Assembly: GCF_003205615.1 (NCBI RefSeq)
Contig: NZ_PYBV01000003.1
Coordinates: forward strand, 139,705-203,704
Length of the DNA: 64,000 nucleotides
Source: Micromonospora arborensis
GTDB taxonomy: Bacteria; Actinomycetota; Actinomycetes; Mycobacteriales; Micromonosporaceae
Direction of reading: 5' to 3'
Shown here: positions 55,519 through 63,758 of the stretch, piece by piece
Layout: the number at the start of each line of letters is the position of its first letter
Position numbering within the stretch: the first letter of the stretch is position 1
Program-made: the position numbers and the translations under genes
Notes under the pieces: generated by a model
Seen by the model: only the letters and a program-made list of their open reading frames with translations
Database searches by the model: none
What the model was told of the DNA's origin: nothing

Positions 55519-56934
55519 TCAGCCGCGGGTCTCGCCCGGCGCCGACGCGCCGATCATCTGCGGAACCGCGGGCAGACCAGTCGCCGACCCGTCGGCCGGC
55601 CCGAAGAACCACGTCGACAGCCGGCCCTGCCGGCGCAGGAGGGCCAGGCCCAGCACCGCGCCGGTGAGCACCTCGGCGGCGAGGGTGGCGGTGGCCGCTC
55701 CGGTCGGACCCGCCAGCGGCACCGCCGCGAGAGCCAGCGGGGTGATCAGAGCGGCGTTCAGCAACATGATCCGGGTCGCCTGCCGGTACCTCGCGTCGCC
55801 GATCTGATTCAGCGTCACCGCCCGGACGAGCGTCAGGAAGGGAAGTGCGACGGCCAGGAGTACCAGCCACAACGCCGGACCGTGCGGGGGGAGTCGGAGC
55901 AGATCGCCGACGATCCACGGGGCGGCGACGGCGCTCACCACCGCGATCACCAGGGCGCCGAGCAGGGCGAACCGTTCCCCCTGTCGACCCTCGTTGACGT
56001 TCCCGAGGCCCTGCCGGCGTCGTACCCGCCCGACCAACGACACCCGCAGCGCGGCGGTCAGCACACCGGTCTGCGCCTGGTACACGCTGAACACCGCACC
56101 GAACGCCCCCATCACCTGCGGTGTGACCAGCAGCGACAGCAGGACCGTCGTCATCCGCCCACCCCAGTACTCGGCAATGCTGTACGTGAACAGGTGACGG
56201 TTCATCCGGAACGCGGAGAAAGCTCGCCGCGGTGACAACTCGGCCAGGAAGCGGGGGCGCAGCCAGGATCGTCTCCCGAGGAACGCTTCGGCGGCCAGGA
56301 ACTGGATGAGCGCCGCGGTCAGCAGCGCGCTGCTGAGGTGCCCCCCGAGGGCGATCAGCACCAGAGCCGGGATCTTGCACCCGCAGACGACCACCGCGGT
56401 GCTGACGAACCGCAGTTCGCGGGCCAGATCCCCGAGCTGGAAGTTGGCGTGGTGGTTGCCGATGGCCACCAGGGCGATCGACAGCATGGTCGGCCACTCG
56501 TAGCCGGAACGGCTGTACAACGATCCGATGGCGACGGTGCCGAGCAGCAGGCACGGCAGTGTCACGAACACCCACTGGCTGCGCACCGCCCGGCGCTGCT
56601 CGGCATCCCCGCTGATGTAGAGCAGGGGAGAGCCGCCGGCCACGACGATGGCCACCAGGGACAGGGCCGCCGTGACCGCGACGTACGCCGCGATCTCGTC
56701 GGTCTGGCCGTGGCGTGCGCTCCACGCGAGCAGGGCGGCGTTCAGCAGCCCGTTCAGCAGGTTCGTGGAGGAGGCGACCAGCGAGTGCCGGGTCGACGAT
56801 GTGATCTGGCGCGGGCGACGGCGCCTCGGCGGCGGTGCCTCGCCGAACGGTGGTGACCACCGGAACGAGCCGGGCTGCGTGTCGCCCGCACCTCTCACCG
56901 CTCGCCCCGGACCATCACCGTCTCCTGTTCCCAC
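55519..56934 (-). CDS. Second flippase-like polytopic membrane protein
   Basis: The 471-aa protein has about 12 hydrophobic segments and the general MOP flippase pattern (SLVASSTNLLNGLLNAALLAW at its first helix, GAFGAVFSVYQAQTGVL in the middle). Sequence landmarks differ from the flippase at 45 kb. GTG 56934 has AGGA six bases upstream and overlaps the upstream glycosyltransferase by 20 bases. GTG 56898 is the alternative. An Arg-rich stretch (RRRRPRQ) precedes the first helix. Two flippase-like proteins in one locus may serve two polymers. Confidence 0.8.
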   Translation of the reverse strand: MGTGDGDGPGRAVRGAGDTQPGSFRWSPPFGEAPPPRRRRPRQITSSTRHSLVASSTNLLNGLLNAALLAWSARHGQTDEIAAYVAVTAALSLVAIVVAGGSPLLYISGDAEQRRAVRSQWVFVTLPCLLLGTVAIGSLYSRSGYEWPTMLSIALVAIGNHHANFQLGDLARELRFVSTAVVVCGCKIPALVLIALGGHLSSALLTAALIQFLAAEAFLGRRSWLRPRFLAELSPRRAFSAFRMNRHLFTYSIAEYWGGRMTTVLLSLLVTPQVMGAFGAVFSVYQAQTGVLTAALRVSLVGRVRRRQGLGNVNEGRQGERFALLGALVIAVVSAVAAPWIVGDLLRLPPHGPALWLVLLAVALPFLTLVRAVTLNQIGDARYRQATRIMLLNAALITPLALAAVPLAGPTGAATATLAAEVLTGAVLGLALLRRQGRLSTWFFGPADGSATGLPAVPQMIGASAPGETRG

Positions 56935-58276
56935 GCGCGATCCTGCCCCGCCGGGCCGCAGTGGCGAGCAGGTCGGCGAGGACCGGGGCGTTGCTCGCCT
57001 CACTCATGTGGTTCAGGTAGTACTGGCGTCCCGCCTCGCCCATGGCCCGCAGTCGGTGCCGTGGCGTGGCCCGGGCCGACCGGATCACCGCGGCCAGGGC
57101 CTCGGCGTCTCCCGGCGGCGCGGCGAAGCCGGCCTGGGCGTCTCGCGCGATGCGCCCCACGTCACCGGGCGCGCAGGCGAGCATGGGCTGACCACAGGCG
57201 AGGATGGACTGGGTCTTGCTGGGCAGGGTGATCCGGAACAGCGGCTCGTCCGCGAGGGAGATCAGATTGAGGTCGGCGACCGCCATGCGGGCAGCCATGC
57301 GATCCGGCGGGACCGGATCGAGGAAGTGGACGCTGCCCAGCCGATCGCGCGTCGCCTGGGCGACCAGCCTGTCCTTCTCCACACCGTCGCCGACCAGGAC
57401 GAGGTGCACGTCCGGTGTGTCGCGCAGCCGTGCCATGGCGTCGACCACGACGTCGAGTCGCTGTGCCGCGCCGAGGTTGCCCCCGTACATCAGCAGGAAG
57501 TCGTCGTCGGTCAGACCCAGGCGTTGCCGCAGACCGGGTTCGGGTTCGGTCGGCTGCATGATCTTCTCGTCGGCCCAGATGTAGACCAGCGAAACCTTCT
57601 CGGCCGGTACGCCCCGCTCGATGACGATGTCCCGTAGCCCCGGCGTAGGAACTGTCACGTGGTCGGCCCACCGGTAGGTCCGGTCGGTGAAGCGGGTCAG
57701 CACCGCCTCGGCGATGCGCCGGGTCGGCCCCTCGGTGAGGAAACCGGTCGCGAACACGTTGTCCGGCCACAGGTCGATCACCATGGTCACGTACGGCGTC
57801 CGCCACCGCAGTTTCGCCATCATGGCCGCCGCGGTGGCGGTCACCGGCGACGAATACACCAGAGCCACGTCCGTGTCCCGCAACACGCTGGCGCCGAGCA
57901 GCGAGGAGGAAGCCGCCCAACTCGCGTAGTTCGCGACCCGGCCGAGCGCCGACCGGTCGTGGCTCGGATAGAGCGGCGTGCGGAGAACCCGCATCCCGTC
58001 CTGCACCTCAAGGCTGCGGCGCCGCGCCGAGTAGCCCTCGTACACGATGCCCCTCGGGTAGTTCGGCACGCCGGTGAGCACATCGGTGTCGAAGCCCTGG
58101 TGGCGCAGCGACGAGGTGAAACGTTCGGCGAGGGCGGCGGGCTCCGGAGGGAACCACTGGCTCACCAGGGTGACCCGGTCGCGCCGGTCGCTCTTCACGT
58201 CCGGACCCTTCGACGGTCGAGCGGGGCCAGACGCCGAACCTGTTGGCACCTGATCGCCTTGATCGAGGTCACCCAT
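56915..58276 (-). CDS. WbuB-like GT4 glycosyltransferase
   Basis: The 453-aa protein has an N-terminal SQWFPPEPAALAERFTSSL, LTGVPNYPRGIVYEGY and a central hydrophobic PYVTMVIDLWPDNVF. The donor half has LLMYGGNLGAAQRLDVVVDAM, LVGDGVEK and a final LFRITLPSKTQSILACGQPML. This layout is that of WbuB, which transfers N-acetyl-L-fucosamine in E. coli O26. The presence of CapE/F/G homologues 2 kb away fits such a role. ATG 58276 has GGGAA upstream. Its 3' end overlaps the flippase start. Confidence 0.88.
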   Translation of the reverse strand: MGDLDQGDQVPTGSASGPARPSKGPDVKSDRRDRVTLVSQWFPPEPAALAERFTSSLRHQGFDTDVLTGVPNYPRGIVYEGYSARRRSLEVQDGMRVLRTPLYPSHDRSALGRVANYASWAASSSLLGASVLRDTDVALVYSSPVTATAAAMMAKLRWRTPYVTMVIDLWPDNVFATGFLTEGPTRRIAEAVLTRFTDRTYRWADHVTVPTPGLRDIVIERGVPAEKVSLVYIWADEKIMQPTEPEPGLRQRLGLTDDDFLLMYGGNLGAAQRLDVVVDAMARLRDTPDVHLVLVGDGVEKDRLVAQATRDRLGSVHFLDPVPPDRMAARMAVADLNLISLADEPLFRITLPSKTQSILACGQPMLACAPGDVGRIARDAQAGFAAPPGDAEALAAVIRSARATPRHRLRAMGEAGRQYYLNHMSEASNAPVLADLLATAARRGRIARGNRRR

Positions 58277-58432
58277 GACGTTCCCTCTTCTCTTCGCGTG
58301 GGTCCGCTGCCGGACGCGACGTCAGCGCGGACCAGGTCGGGATTCAAGGGCAGGCGGAGTCGCCGGGCCTGCCGGGTGCGCGCCGTCGACGAGGTCGTCG
58401 AGGAGGCCGACCGGTGGCGCGGTCCGTCGTGG

Positions 58433-59572
58433 CTACGAGTGCTGGTGCAGGAAGCCCTGCACCTCGGCGGTGATCCGGTCGATCTGCAGATCGTCGAGCG
58501 ACGAGCCGCTGGGCAGGGTCAGCCCCTGGGCGAAGAGCCGATCCGCCGCACCGGTGAGCCGTGCCTCGGCAGCGGCGAACAGGGGCTGCCGGTGCATCGG
58601 CTTCCAGGCCGGCCGGGTCTCGATGGCGGCCTGCGCGAGATGCTGGGCCAGGTCCGCGGCGTGCCAGCCGCTGAGCTTCGGGTCCACCACGATGACGGTG
58701 AGCCAGCAGTTGGTGCCCGGGTCGCCCTCGGACAGCACCTCGACGCCGTCGACCGAGGCGAACAGCTTCGAGTAGTGCTCCCGCAGTCGGCGCCGGCGGG
58801 CGGTCATCTCGTCGAGCCGGGCCAGTTGGGCCCGGCCCATCGCGGCCAGGACATTGCTCAGCCGGTAGTTGAAGCCCACCTCGTCGTGCTCGTGGTGCTG
58901 GGCCGGGATGCGCGCCTGGTTGGCGCGGTGGCGAGCCTGGGCGATCAGTTGCTCGTCGTGGGAGAGCAGCATCCCGCCGCCCGACGTGGTGATCATCTTG
59001 TTGTGGCTGAAGGAGAACACCCCGGCGTCTCCGAAGGAGCCGGCGCAGCGCCCCCGGTACGTCGAACCCAGTGCCTCCGCCGAGTCCTCGACGATGCGCA
59101 GCTCCGCCTCCCGGCAGAGATCCAGCAGCGGGTCGTAGTCGACGCAGGAACCGAACATGTCGACCGGCATCACCGCGCCGATCCGTCGTCCCGCCCTGCG
59201 CAGGTCGGCGACGACCTCACTCAGCAGACCGACGTCCAGATTGCCGGTGGCCAGGTCGCAGTCGACGAAGACCGGAGTGGCACCGGTGTAGAGCACGGCG
59301 TTGGCGGTCGCCACGAAGGTCACGGTGGGCACCAGCACGATCTGTCCCGGCCCCACGCCGCAGGAGAGCAGGCCGAGGTGCAGCGCGGCAGTGCCCGAAT
59401 TGAGTGCCAGGGCGTACGGCACCCCTACCCGCTGGGCGACCTCCTGCTCGAAGGCGTCCACCTCCGGACCGAACGGCGTCGCCCAACCGCTGCGCAGCGC
59501 GCGTAGGACCGCGGCTTCCTCGGCCGGTCCCACGTCGGGAGGGGACAGGTAGATGGGCGCACGCATGGGCAT
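58433..59572 (-). CDS. DegT/DnrJ/EryC1-family PLP aminotransferase
   Basis: The 379-aa aminotransferase has APIYLSPPDVGPAEEAAV, ALNSGTAALHLGL (PLP phosphate loop), VPTVTFVATANAV, EDSAEALGSTY and the PLP lysine in FSFSHNKMITTSGGGML, followed by GFNYRLSNVLAAMG. It likely aminates a 4-keto-sugar nucleotide to make an amino sugar. ATG 59572 has GAGGAG six bases upstream, clearly better than the further GTG at 59614. Its substrate could be a keto sugar other than those of the FucNAc branch, so a second amino sugar is possible. Confidence 0.92.
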   Translation of the reverse strand: MPMRAPIYLSPPDVGPAEEAAVLRALRSGWATPFGPEVDAFEQEVAQRVGVPYALALNSGTAALHLGLLSCGVGPGQIVLVPTVTFVATANAVLYTGATPVFVDCDLATGNLDVGLLSEVVADLRRAGRRIGAVMPVDMFGSCVDYDPLLDLCREAELRIVEDSAEALGSTYRGRCAGSFGDAGVFSFSHNKMITTSGGGMLLSHDEQLIAQARHRANQARIPAQHHEHDEVGFNYRLSNVLAAMGRAQLARLDEMTARRRRLREHYSKLFASVDGVEVLSEGDPGTNCWLTVIVVDPKLSGWHAADLAQHLAQAAIETRPAWKPMHRQPLFAAAEARLTGAADRLFAQGLTLPSGSSLDDLQIDRITAEVQGFLHQHS

Positions 59573-59610
59573 GAAGAACTCCTCGCAGCAGGTCGGTCGC
59601 CTACCAGCAG

Positions 59611-60474
59611 TCAACGAGCCGATCTGCGGAGAGTTTCGTCATCTTTGCCAATAAGGGGGGTTTGTGTCGACATTACGCCGACTTCCGGCGTGTCGGTCGA
59701 CGCCAGCTCGCAGCGCATTCTGACGAACCGCGCCAGCTCCGGGCCGGCGTCCGCCGGGTGTCCATCCGCGCGGGTCGCTGCCGAGAAGCAGCGGTCGATC
59801 CCGACCAGCGGGCCGATGGCGGCGGCGAGGGCAGCCGTGTCGGGCGCGGCCGGGACGCGGATGGCCGTGCCGACCACCCTCAGGTCGATCTCCGCACCCA
59901 GCGCGGTCCGGACGGTGAGGTCACCGAAGCCGTACGCGGTGTGGTGCGCGGCGAAGGCCGGCCAGTTCACCAACCGGACGGGGGCCGGCGTCGAAGCCCG
60001 CACGCCGACGACCTCGCGCCAACTGGAGTGGGTCAGCTCCGTGAAGCCGTGGCGCCGGTACAGCCCATGGGCGACGGGGTTGTCGAGGGACACGTCGAGC
60101 AGCAGCGCCCGGCAACCCAGCCGTACGGCAAGGTCGTGTCCGTCGTTGAGTAGGCGGGTGCCCAGGCCGCGGCCGCGTTCGTCCTCCCGCACCGCGATCC
60201 CGTTGAGGAGCAGGTGTCCCGGCAGCAGCCGCCAGTCGGCCACGGCTCGCAGGCCGTCTGGCCCGCGCACGGCGCGCAGGATCAACGTACGAGCATCCGC
60301 CGGAGGCGTCAGCGCCGCGGCCAGGAACGACCCGTAGCCGCTCGCGTGGTACGCGACCAGCCCGAGGCAGGTCTCGGGCACGGAGGACGCCAGCAGGTCC
60401 GTCGCCTCGAGGAGGCTCGGATCGTCGGGATCGTCGAGCGTGTCGACCTCGATGGCCGTCAGGTCGAGACGCAC
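59611..60474 (-). CDS. GNAT acetyltransferase in the polysaccharide locus
   Basis: The 287-aa protein has a GNAT domain in the first 175 residues: LLLNGIAVREDERGRGLGTRLLNDG (acetyl-CoA loop RGRGLG), LLLDVSLDNPVAHGLYRRHGF. A further 110 residues of unknown fold follow, and the last 20 are hydrophilic. It could acetylate the amino group made by the adjacent aminotransferase. GTG 60474 has GAGG six bases upstream and overlaps the sugar transferase by 16 bases, so it is coupled to it. Confidence 0.83.
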   Translation of the reverse strand: MRLDLTAIEVDTLDDPDDPSLLEATDLLASSVPETCLGLVAYHASGYGSFLAAALTPPADARTLILRAVRGPDGLRAVADWRLLPGHLLLNGIAVREDERGRGLGTRLLNDGHDLAVRLGCRALLLDVSLDNPVAHGLYRRHGFTELTHSSWREVVGVRASTPAPVRLVNWPAFAAHHTAYGFGDLTVRTALGAEIDLRVVGTAIRVPAAPDTAALAAAIGPLVGIDRCFSAATRADGHPADAGPELARFVRMRCELASTDTPEVGVMSTQTPLIGKDDETLRRSAR

Positions 60475-61088
60475 TTCACTCCTCGTTCCTTGTCCAGATC
60501 GAGCATTTCGGCACTCGGGTCGACCGCCACGCCCCTTCCGGAGAGGACCATGGTGACGGTCGCGGCGAGAATGCGCAGGTCCAGCCAGAGGCTCCACTCG
60601 TCGACGTACTGCACGTCGAGTGCCAGGCGCCTGTCCCAGACGACGCTGTTACGGCCGTGGATCTGGGCGAGCCCCGTGATTCCGGGACGCATGTCGAAGC
60701 GTCGCCGCTCCCGTTCCGTGTACCAGGCGTCGTAGCGAGGGAGCAGCGGTCGCGGGCCGATCAGGCTGAGGTCTCCCCTGATGACGTTGACCAACTGGGG
60801 CAACTCGTCGATGCTCAGGCGACGCAGCACGCGACCGAGCGGGCCACACCGGAGCCCGTCCGGCAGCAGATTGCCAGCGGCGTCACGTTCGTCGGACATC
60901 GTACGGATCTTGAAGATTCGGACGGGGAGTTGCCACCGGCCGGTGCGTTCCTGAACGAACAGAGTTGGCGCACCCAGTTGCATCCGGACCAGCAGCAGAG
61001 CGGCCAGGAGGACTGGTAGTGCCAGGATCAGGATCAGCAGGGCAAGCACTATGTCCAGCAACCGCTTCACCCGACGTTGCATAATCAT
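60459..61088 (-). CDS. Initiating phosphoglycosyltransferase (PglC/WcaJ-like)
   Basis: The 209-aa protein has one N-terminal membrane helix (KRLLDIVLALLILILALPVL) and the bacterial sugar transferase domain: ERTGR, FKIRTMSDERD, LRRLSIDELPQLVNVIRGDLSLIGPRPLLP (Asp-Glu dyad in IDELPQ), PGITGLAQI. It transfers a sugar phosphate from an NDP-sugar to undecaprenyl phosphate, starting repeat-unit assembly. It is short like PglC rather than WcaJ, which has four extra helices. ATG 61088 has GAGGACAG upstream. Confidence 0.95.
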   Translation of the reverse strand: MIMQRRVKRLLDIVLALLILILALPVLLAALLLVRMQLGAPTLFVQERTGRWQLPVRIFKIRTMSDERDAAGNLLPDGLRCGPLGRVLRRLSIDELPQLVNVIRGDLSLIGPRPLLPRYDAWYTERERRRFDMRPGITGLAQIHGRNSVVWDRRLALDVQYVDEWSLWLDLRILAATVTMVLSGRGVAVDPSAEMLDLDKERGVKCVST

Positions 61089-61143
61089 CGACCTGTCCTC
61101 GTGTTAACCGTCGTCGTTGCTTTCGTACGTGTGCTGTCGGGGT

Positions 61144-62199
61144 TCAGGTCGAGCGATAGGCGGGAAACCAACCGGAGTCGCGCAGTGTCGAGGCCGGCCG
61201 CCCGCTACGTGCTGCTGCCGCTTCCACGAGCAGGCCGTACGCGTCCTCGTTGATCACGAGGGAGGCGGTCCAGAATGGTGCCCGGTTGCCGCCGAACGAG
61301 CGCTTGAACATCAGCAGGCTGTCGTCGTCGCGGGCGCTGATGCCCCCGCCGAGGTGCACCCGCCGGCAATCGTTCTCGGCGGCCCAGCGGAGGATCGACC
61401 AGACCAGGAGATTGTTCGCGCCGTGCCGGCCAGCCTCGGCAGCGGACCCGGCGAGGTGGTAATGCGCCAGCCCCAGGTGTCGCATGACCAACGCCGACGC
61501 GATCGGCACGCCGAGTTCGTCTCGTACCTCGGCGACCAGCAAATTCTTGTCGAGGCCGGCAAGGAGCGCCTGGTAGTAGGCATTGGTGAAGAAGTATCGT
61601 GGGGCGCTGCCAATTCGCGTCATGGTCTGCTCGTACAGCCGACGGAAGTGGCTGCCGGGGCTCAGGTCGGCCGGGTCGACATAGCGGACCTCGGCGGTCA
61701 GGCCAACGCGCTCGGCCTTCCGAATCGCCGTTCGAGCCCGCCCGTCGAGCTGCTTCCACACCGCATCGGGGCCCTGGTCGACCGGCACCACGACGTTTTC
61801 ACCCTGCCACGCGAAGGTCAATCCTGGCAGCGTGCTGGCGAACTCCGCCGAACGAGTGTCGAGCGGTGAGAATCGAAGAAAGAGTGATACGAGGCCGGCC
61901 GCACGCCAACAGTCGAGAAGCTGCGGCCAGATCTTCTCCAGGTCCCCTCGGCCGCGCGACGGCCCGACATGGATGCCGGCATAACCGTATGGACTGATCC
62001 CGTCGGACCACTGCTCGTCGATGCGTCGCTGGAGGAAGGGGGCGAGGACGTCGTCGTCGCACTGGGTCATGCGCCAGGTGGCACCCTCTGCCGTGGCGGC
62101 CGCGGAGCCGTAGCCTCGCGTGAAGTAGACGTCCGGGCAGTGGTCATCGGGTGGCGAGTGGGCGTCGGTCAAGCTTGAGATCCTCGCTCGACTGCTCAT
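61144..62199 (-). CDS. FemAB/GNAT-like peptidyl- or acyl-transferase
   Basis: The 351-aa protein resembles Acetyltransf_6/FemAB proteins with tandem GNAT folds. It has a KQLDGRARTAIRKAERVGL segment (residues 155-175) typical of FemX/BacA-like enzymes, SHFRRLYEQTMTRIGS, YFFTNAYYQALL, then HYHLAGSAAEAGRHGANNLLVW and HLGGGISARDDDSLLMFKRSFGG. These proteins transfer amino acids from aminoacyl-tRNA or acyl groups, and here the target may be the polysaccharide unit. ATG 62199 has GGGAGGG upstream. It is the first gene of the minus-strand run. Confidence 0.8.
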   Translation of the reverse strand: MSSRARISSLTDAHSPPDDHCPDVYFTRGYGSAAATAEGATWRMTQCDDDVLAPFLQRRIDEQWSDGISPYGYAGIHVGPSRGRGDLEKIWPQLLDCWRAAGLVSLFLRFSPLDTRSAEFASTLPGLTFAWQGENVVVPVDQGPDAVWKQLDGRARTAIRKAERVGLTAEVRYVDPADLSPGSHFRRLYEQTMTRIGSAPRYFFTNAYYQALLAGLDKNLLVAEVRDELGVPIASALVMRHLGLAHYHLAGSAAEAGRHGANNLLVWSILRWAAENDCRRVHLGGGISARDDDSLLMFKRSFGGNRAPFWTASLVINEDAYGLLVEAAAARSGRPASTLRDSGWFPAYRST

Positions 62200-62389
62200 T
62201 GCCCTCCCGTCGCCGGTCTCCGGGAGGCTCAACGAACAAGAGTGACGACGGGTTCGCCTTTGTCGGGACTTAAGCCCCCTTTTCCGTGCTTCGACCACTC
62301 GCTCCACAGGCTGTGCCGTAGCCTCGCGCCACCAGCGGGCTAGAGTGCAGCCGGCCGTATCCGCCTGCCGCCGACCACGGGGAGAACGA

Positions 62390-63337
62390 GTGCTGCACCT
62401 GAGGGTGATCGCGCCGGTGGACCGGTCGGCGGAGGTGGTCGACCTGCTGACCGCTGAGCCGGGGGTGACCCACCTGGCCGTGCTGACCGGTGCGGCGCGG
62501 CAACCGCAGGGCGACCTGATCCTCTGCGACGTGGTCCGCGAGAGCGCCGACGGCGTTCTGCGGAGCCTGCAGCAGCTCGGGGTGGAGGCGCGCGGCGGTA
62601 TCGCCGCCGAGGACGTCGAGCTGACCATCTCCGCGTCGGCCGACCGGGCTGCGGAGGAGGCCCCCGGCAGTGGCGCCGACGCGGTGGTCTGGGACGAGAT
62701 CGCGGCGAAGACCGGCGAACAGACCGAACTGTCCGGCACCTACCTGGTGTTGCTCGTGGTGGCCACCATGATCGCCGGCATCGGTGTGCTGTTGGACCAG
62801 CCGATCCTCATCGTCGGGGCGATGGTGGTCGGACCGGAGTTCGGCCCGCTCGCCGCGCTCTGCGTGGCGCTGTGGCGCCGCAGGCTCGACGTGATCGGCA
62901 AGTCCGTGCAGGCACTCACCGTCGGCTTCCTGGCGGCCATGGTGGCGACCGTGCTGAGCACCTGGGCGCTGACCGCCGCCGGCCTGGTGAACGAGGAGAT
63001 GCTGCTCGCCGCTCGGCCGCTCACCGACTTCATCTGGCGGCCGGACGCGCTGTCCTGGGTGGTGGGCCTGCTCGCCGGCGTCGCCGGCATGCTCTCCCTG
63101 ACGTCGAAGAAGTCGGGCAGCCTGGTCGGGGTGCTCATCTCGGTGACCACGGTGCCGGCCGCGGCCAACGTGGCCGTGGCCGCCGCCTACGGAGTGTGGG
63201 ACGAGGCGGGCGGCTCGGCACTCCAGCTCGTGATCAACCTGTCGGCGATCGTCCTCGCCGGGCTGCTCACGCTCCTGGTGCAGCAGGCCTGGTGGTGGAA
63301 CCTGGCTCGCCGGACCCGGCGTCCAGCAGCCGGGTGA
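62390..63337 (+). CDS. DUF389 membrane protein
   Basis: The 315-aa protein has an N-terminal soluble ferredoxin-like part (1-100: LHLRVIAPVDRSAEVVDLL) and six or so hydrophobic segments. MIAGIGVLLDQPILIVGAMVVGPEFGPLAAL is the family motif (TIGR00341-like). Function unknown. GTG 62390 has GGGGAG five bases upstream. Its 3' end overlaps the convergent gene by 71 bases. Confidence 0.9.
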   Translation: MLHLRVIAPVDRSAEVVDLLTAEPGVTHLAVLTGAARQPQGDLILCDVVRESADGVLRSLQQLGVEARGGIAAEDVELTISASADRAAEEAPGSGADAVVWDEIAAKTGEQTELSGTYLVLLVVATMIAGIGVLLDQPILIVGAMVVGPEFGPLAALCVALWRRRLDVIGKSVQALTVGFLAAMVATVLSTWALTAAGLVNEEMLLAARPLTDFIWRPDALSWVVGLLAGVAGMLSLTSKKSGSLVGVLISVTTVPAAANVAVAAAYGVWDEAGGSALQLVINLSAIVLAGLLTLLVQQAWWWNLARRTRRPAAG

Positions 63338-63734
63338 GCAGGGTGCGCAACGGGATGGACTCGCCGTCGCGGCCACCCGCCCCGATGACCAGCGGTGCCG
63401 GACTGGCCTGCGGGTCGACGCCGAACAGTCGGGCCCGCACGCCGCCCGGCACGGTCAGCAGGTGGAACCGGCCGTCCACGTCCACTGCCCGCGTCTCGGC
63501 CCGGTCGACGTACCAGCCGTTCAGTCGGGTGCGGTAGCGCCCGCGCCCGTCGTAGCCCCGCGCGACCAACCGGGTTGTGCGCAGCCCGCGCCGGGTCGCC
63601 TCGGCCACGAACCAGGCCACCAGCTCCGCCGCCTGCGCCTGCTCGGCAGCCCGCTGCCGGGCGGCCGCGTCGGCGTGTGCCCGCACCGCCTGCCGCTGCT
63701 GATCCCGCCACTCCCGGCCGTCCCGCGCACTCAC
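63267..63734 (-). CDS. Hypothetical basic protein, convergent with the DUF389 gene
   Basis: I do not recognise this 155-aa protein. It begins with a highly charged helix (DGREWRDQQRQAVRAHADAA, about residues 5-40), possibly a short coiled coil. A compact second half follows with GRYRTRLNGWYVDR and FHLLTVPGG, which looks like a small beta domain. GTG 63734. Its last 71 bases lie opposite the DUF389 gene. The Pro/Ala-rich C-terminal tail falls within that overlap and may be poorly conserved. Confidence 0.7.
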   Translation of the reverse strand: MSARDGREWRDQQRQAVRAHADAAARQRAAEQAQAAELVAWFVAEATRRGLRTTRLVARGYDGRGRYRTRLNGWYVDRAETRAVDVDGRFHLLTVPGGVRARLFGVDPQASPAPLVIGAGGRDGESIPLRTLLTRLLDAGSGEPGSTTRPAAPGA

Positions 63735-63758
63735 GACTTCGACGGTACGCGAGCCGAA

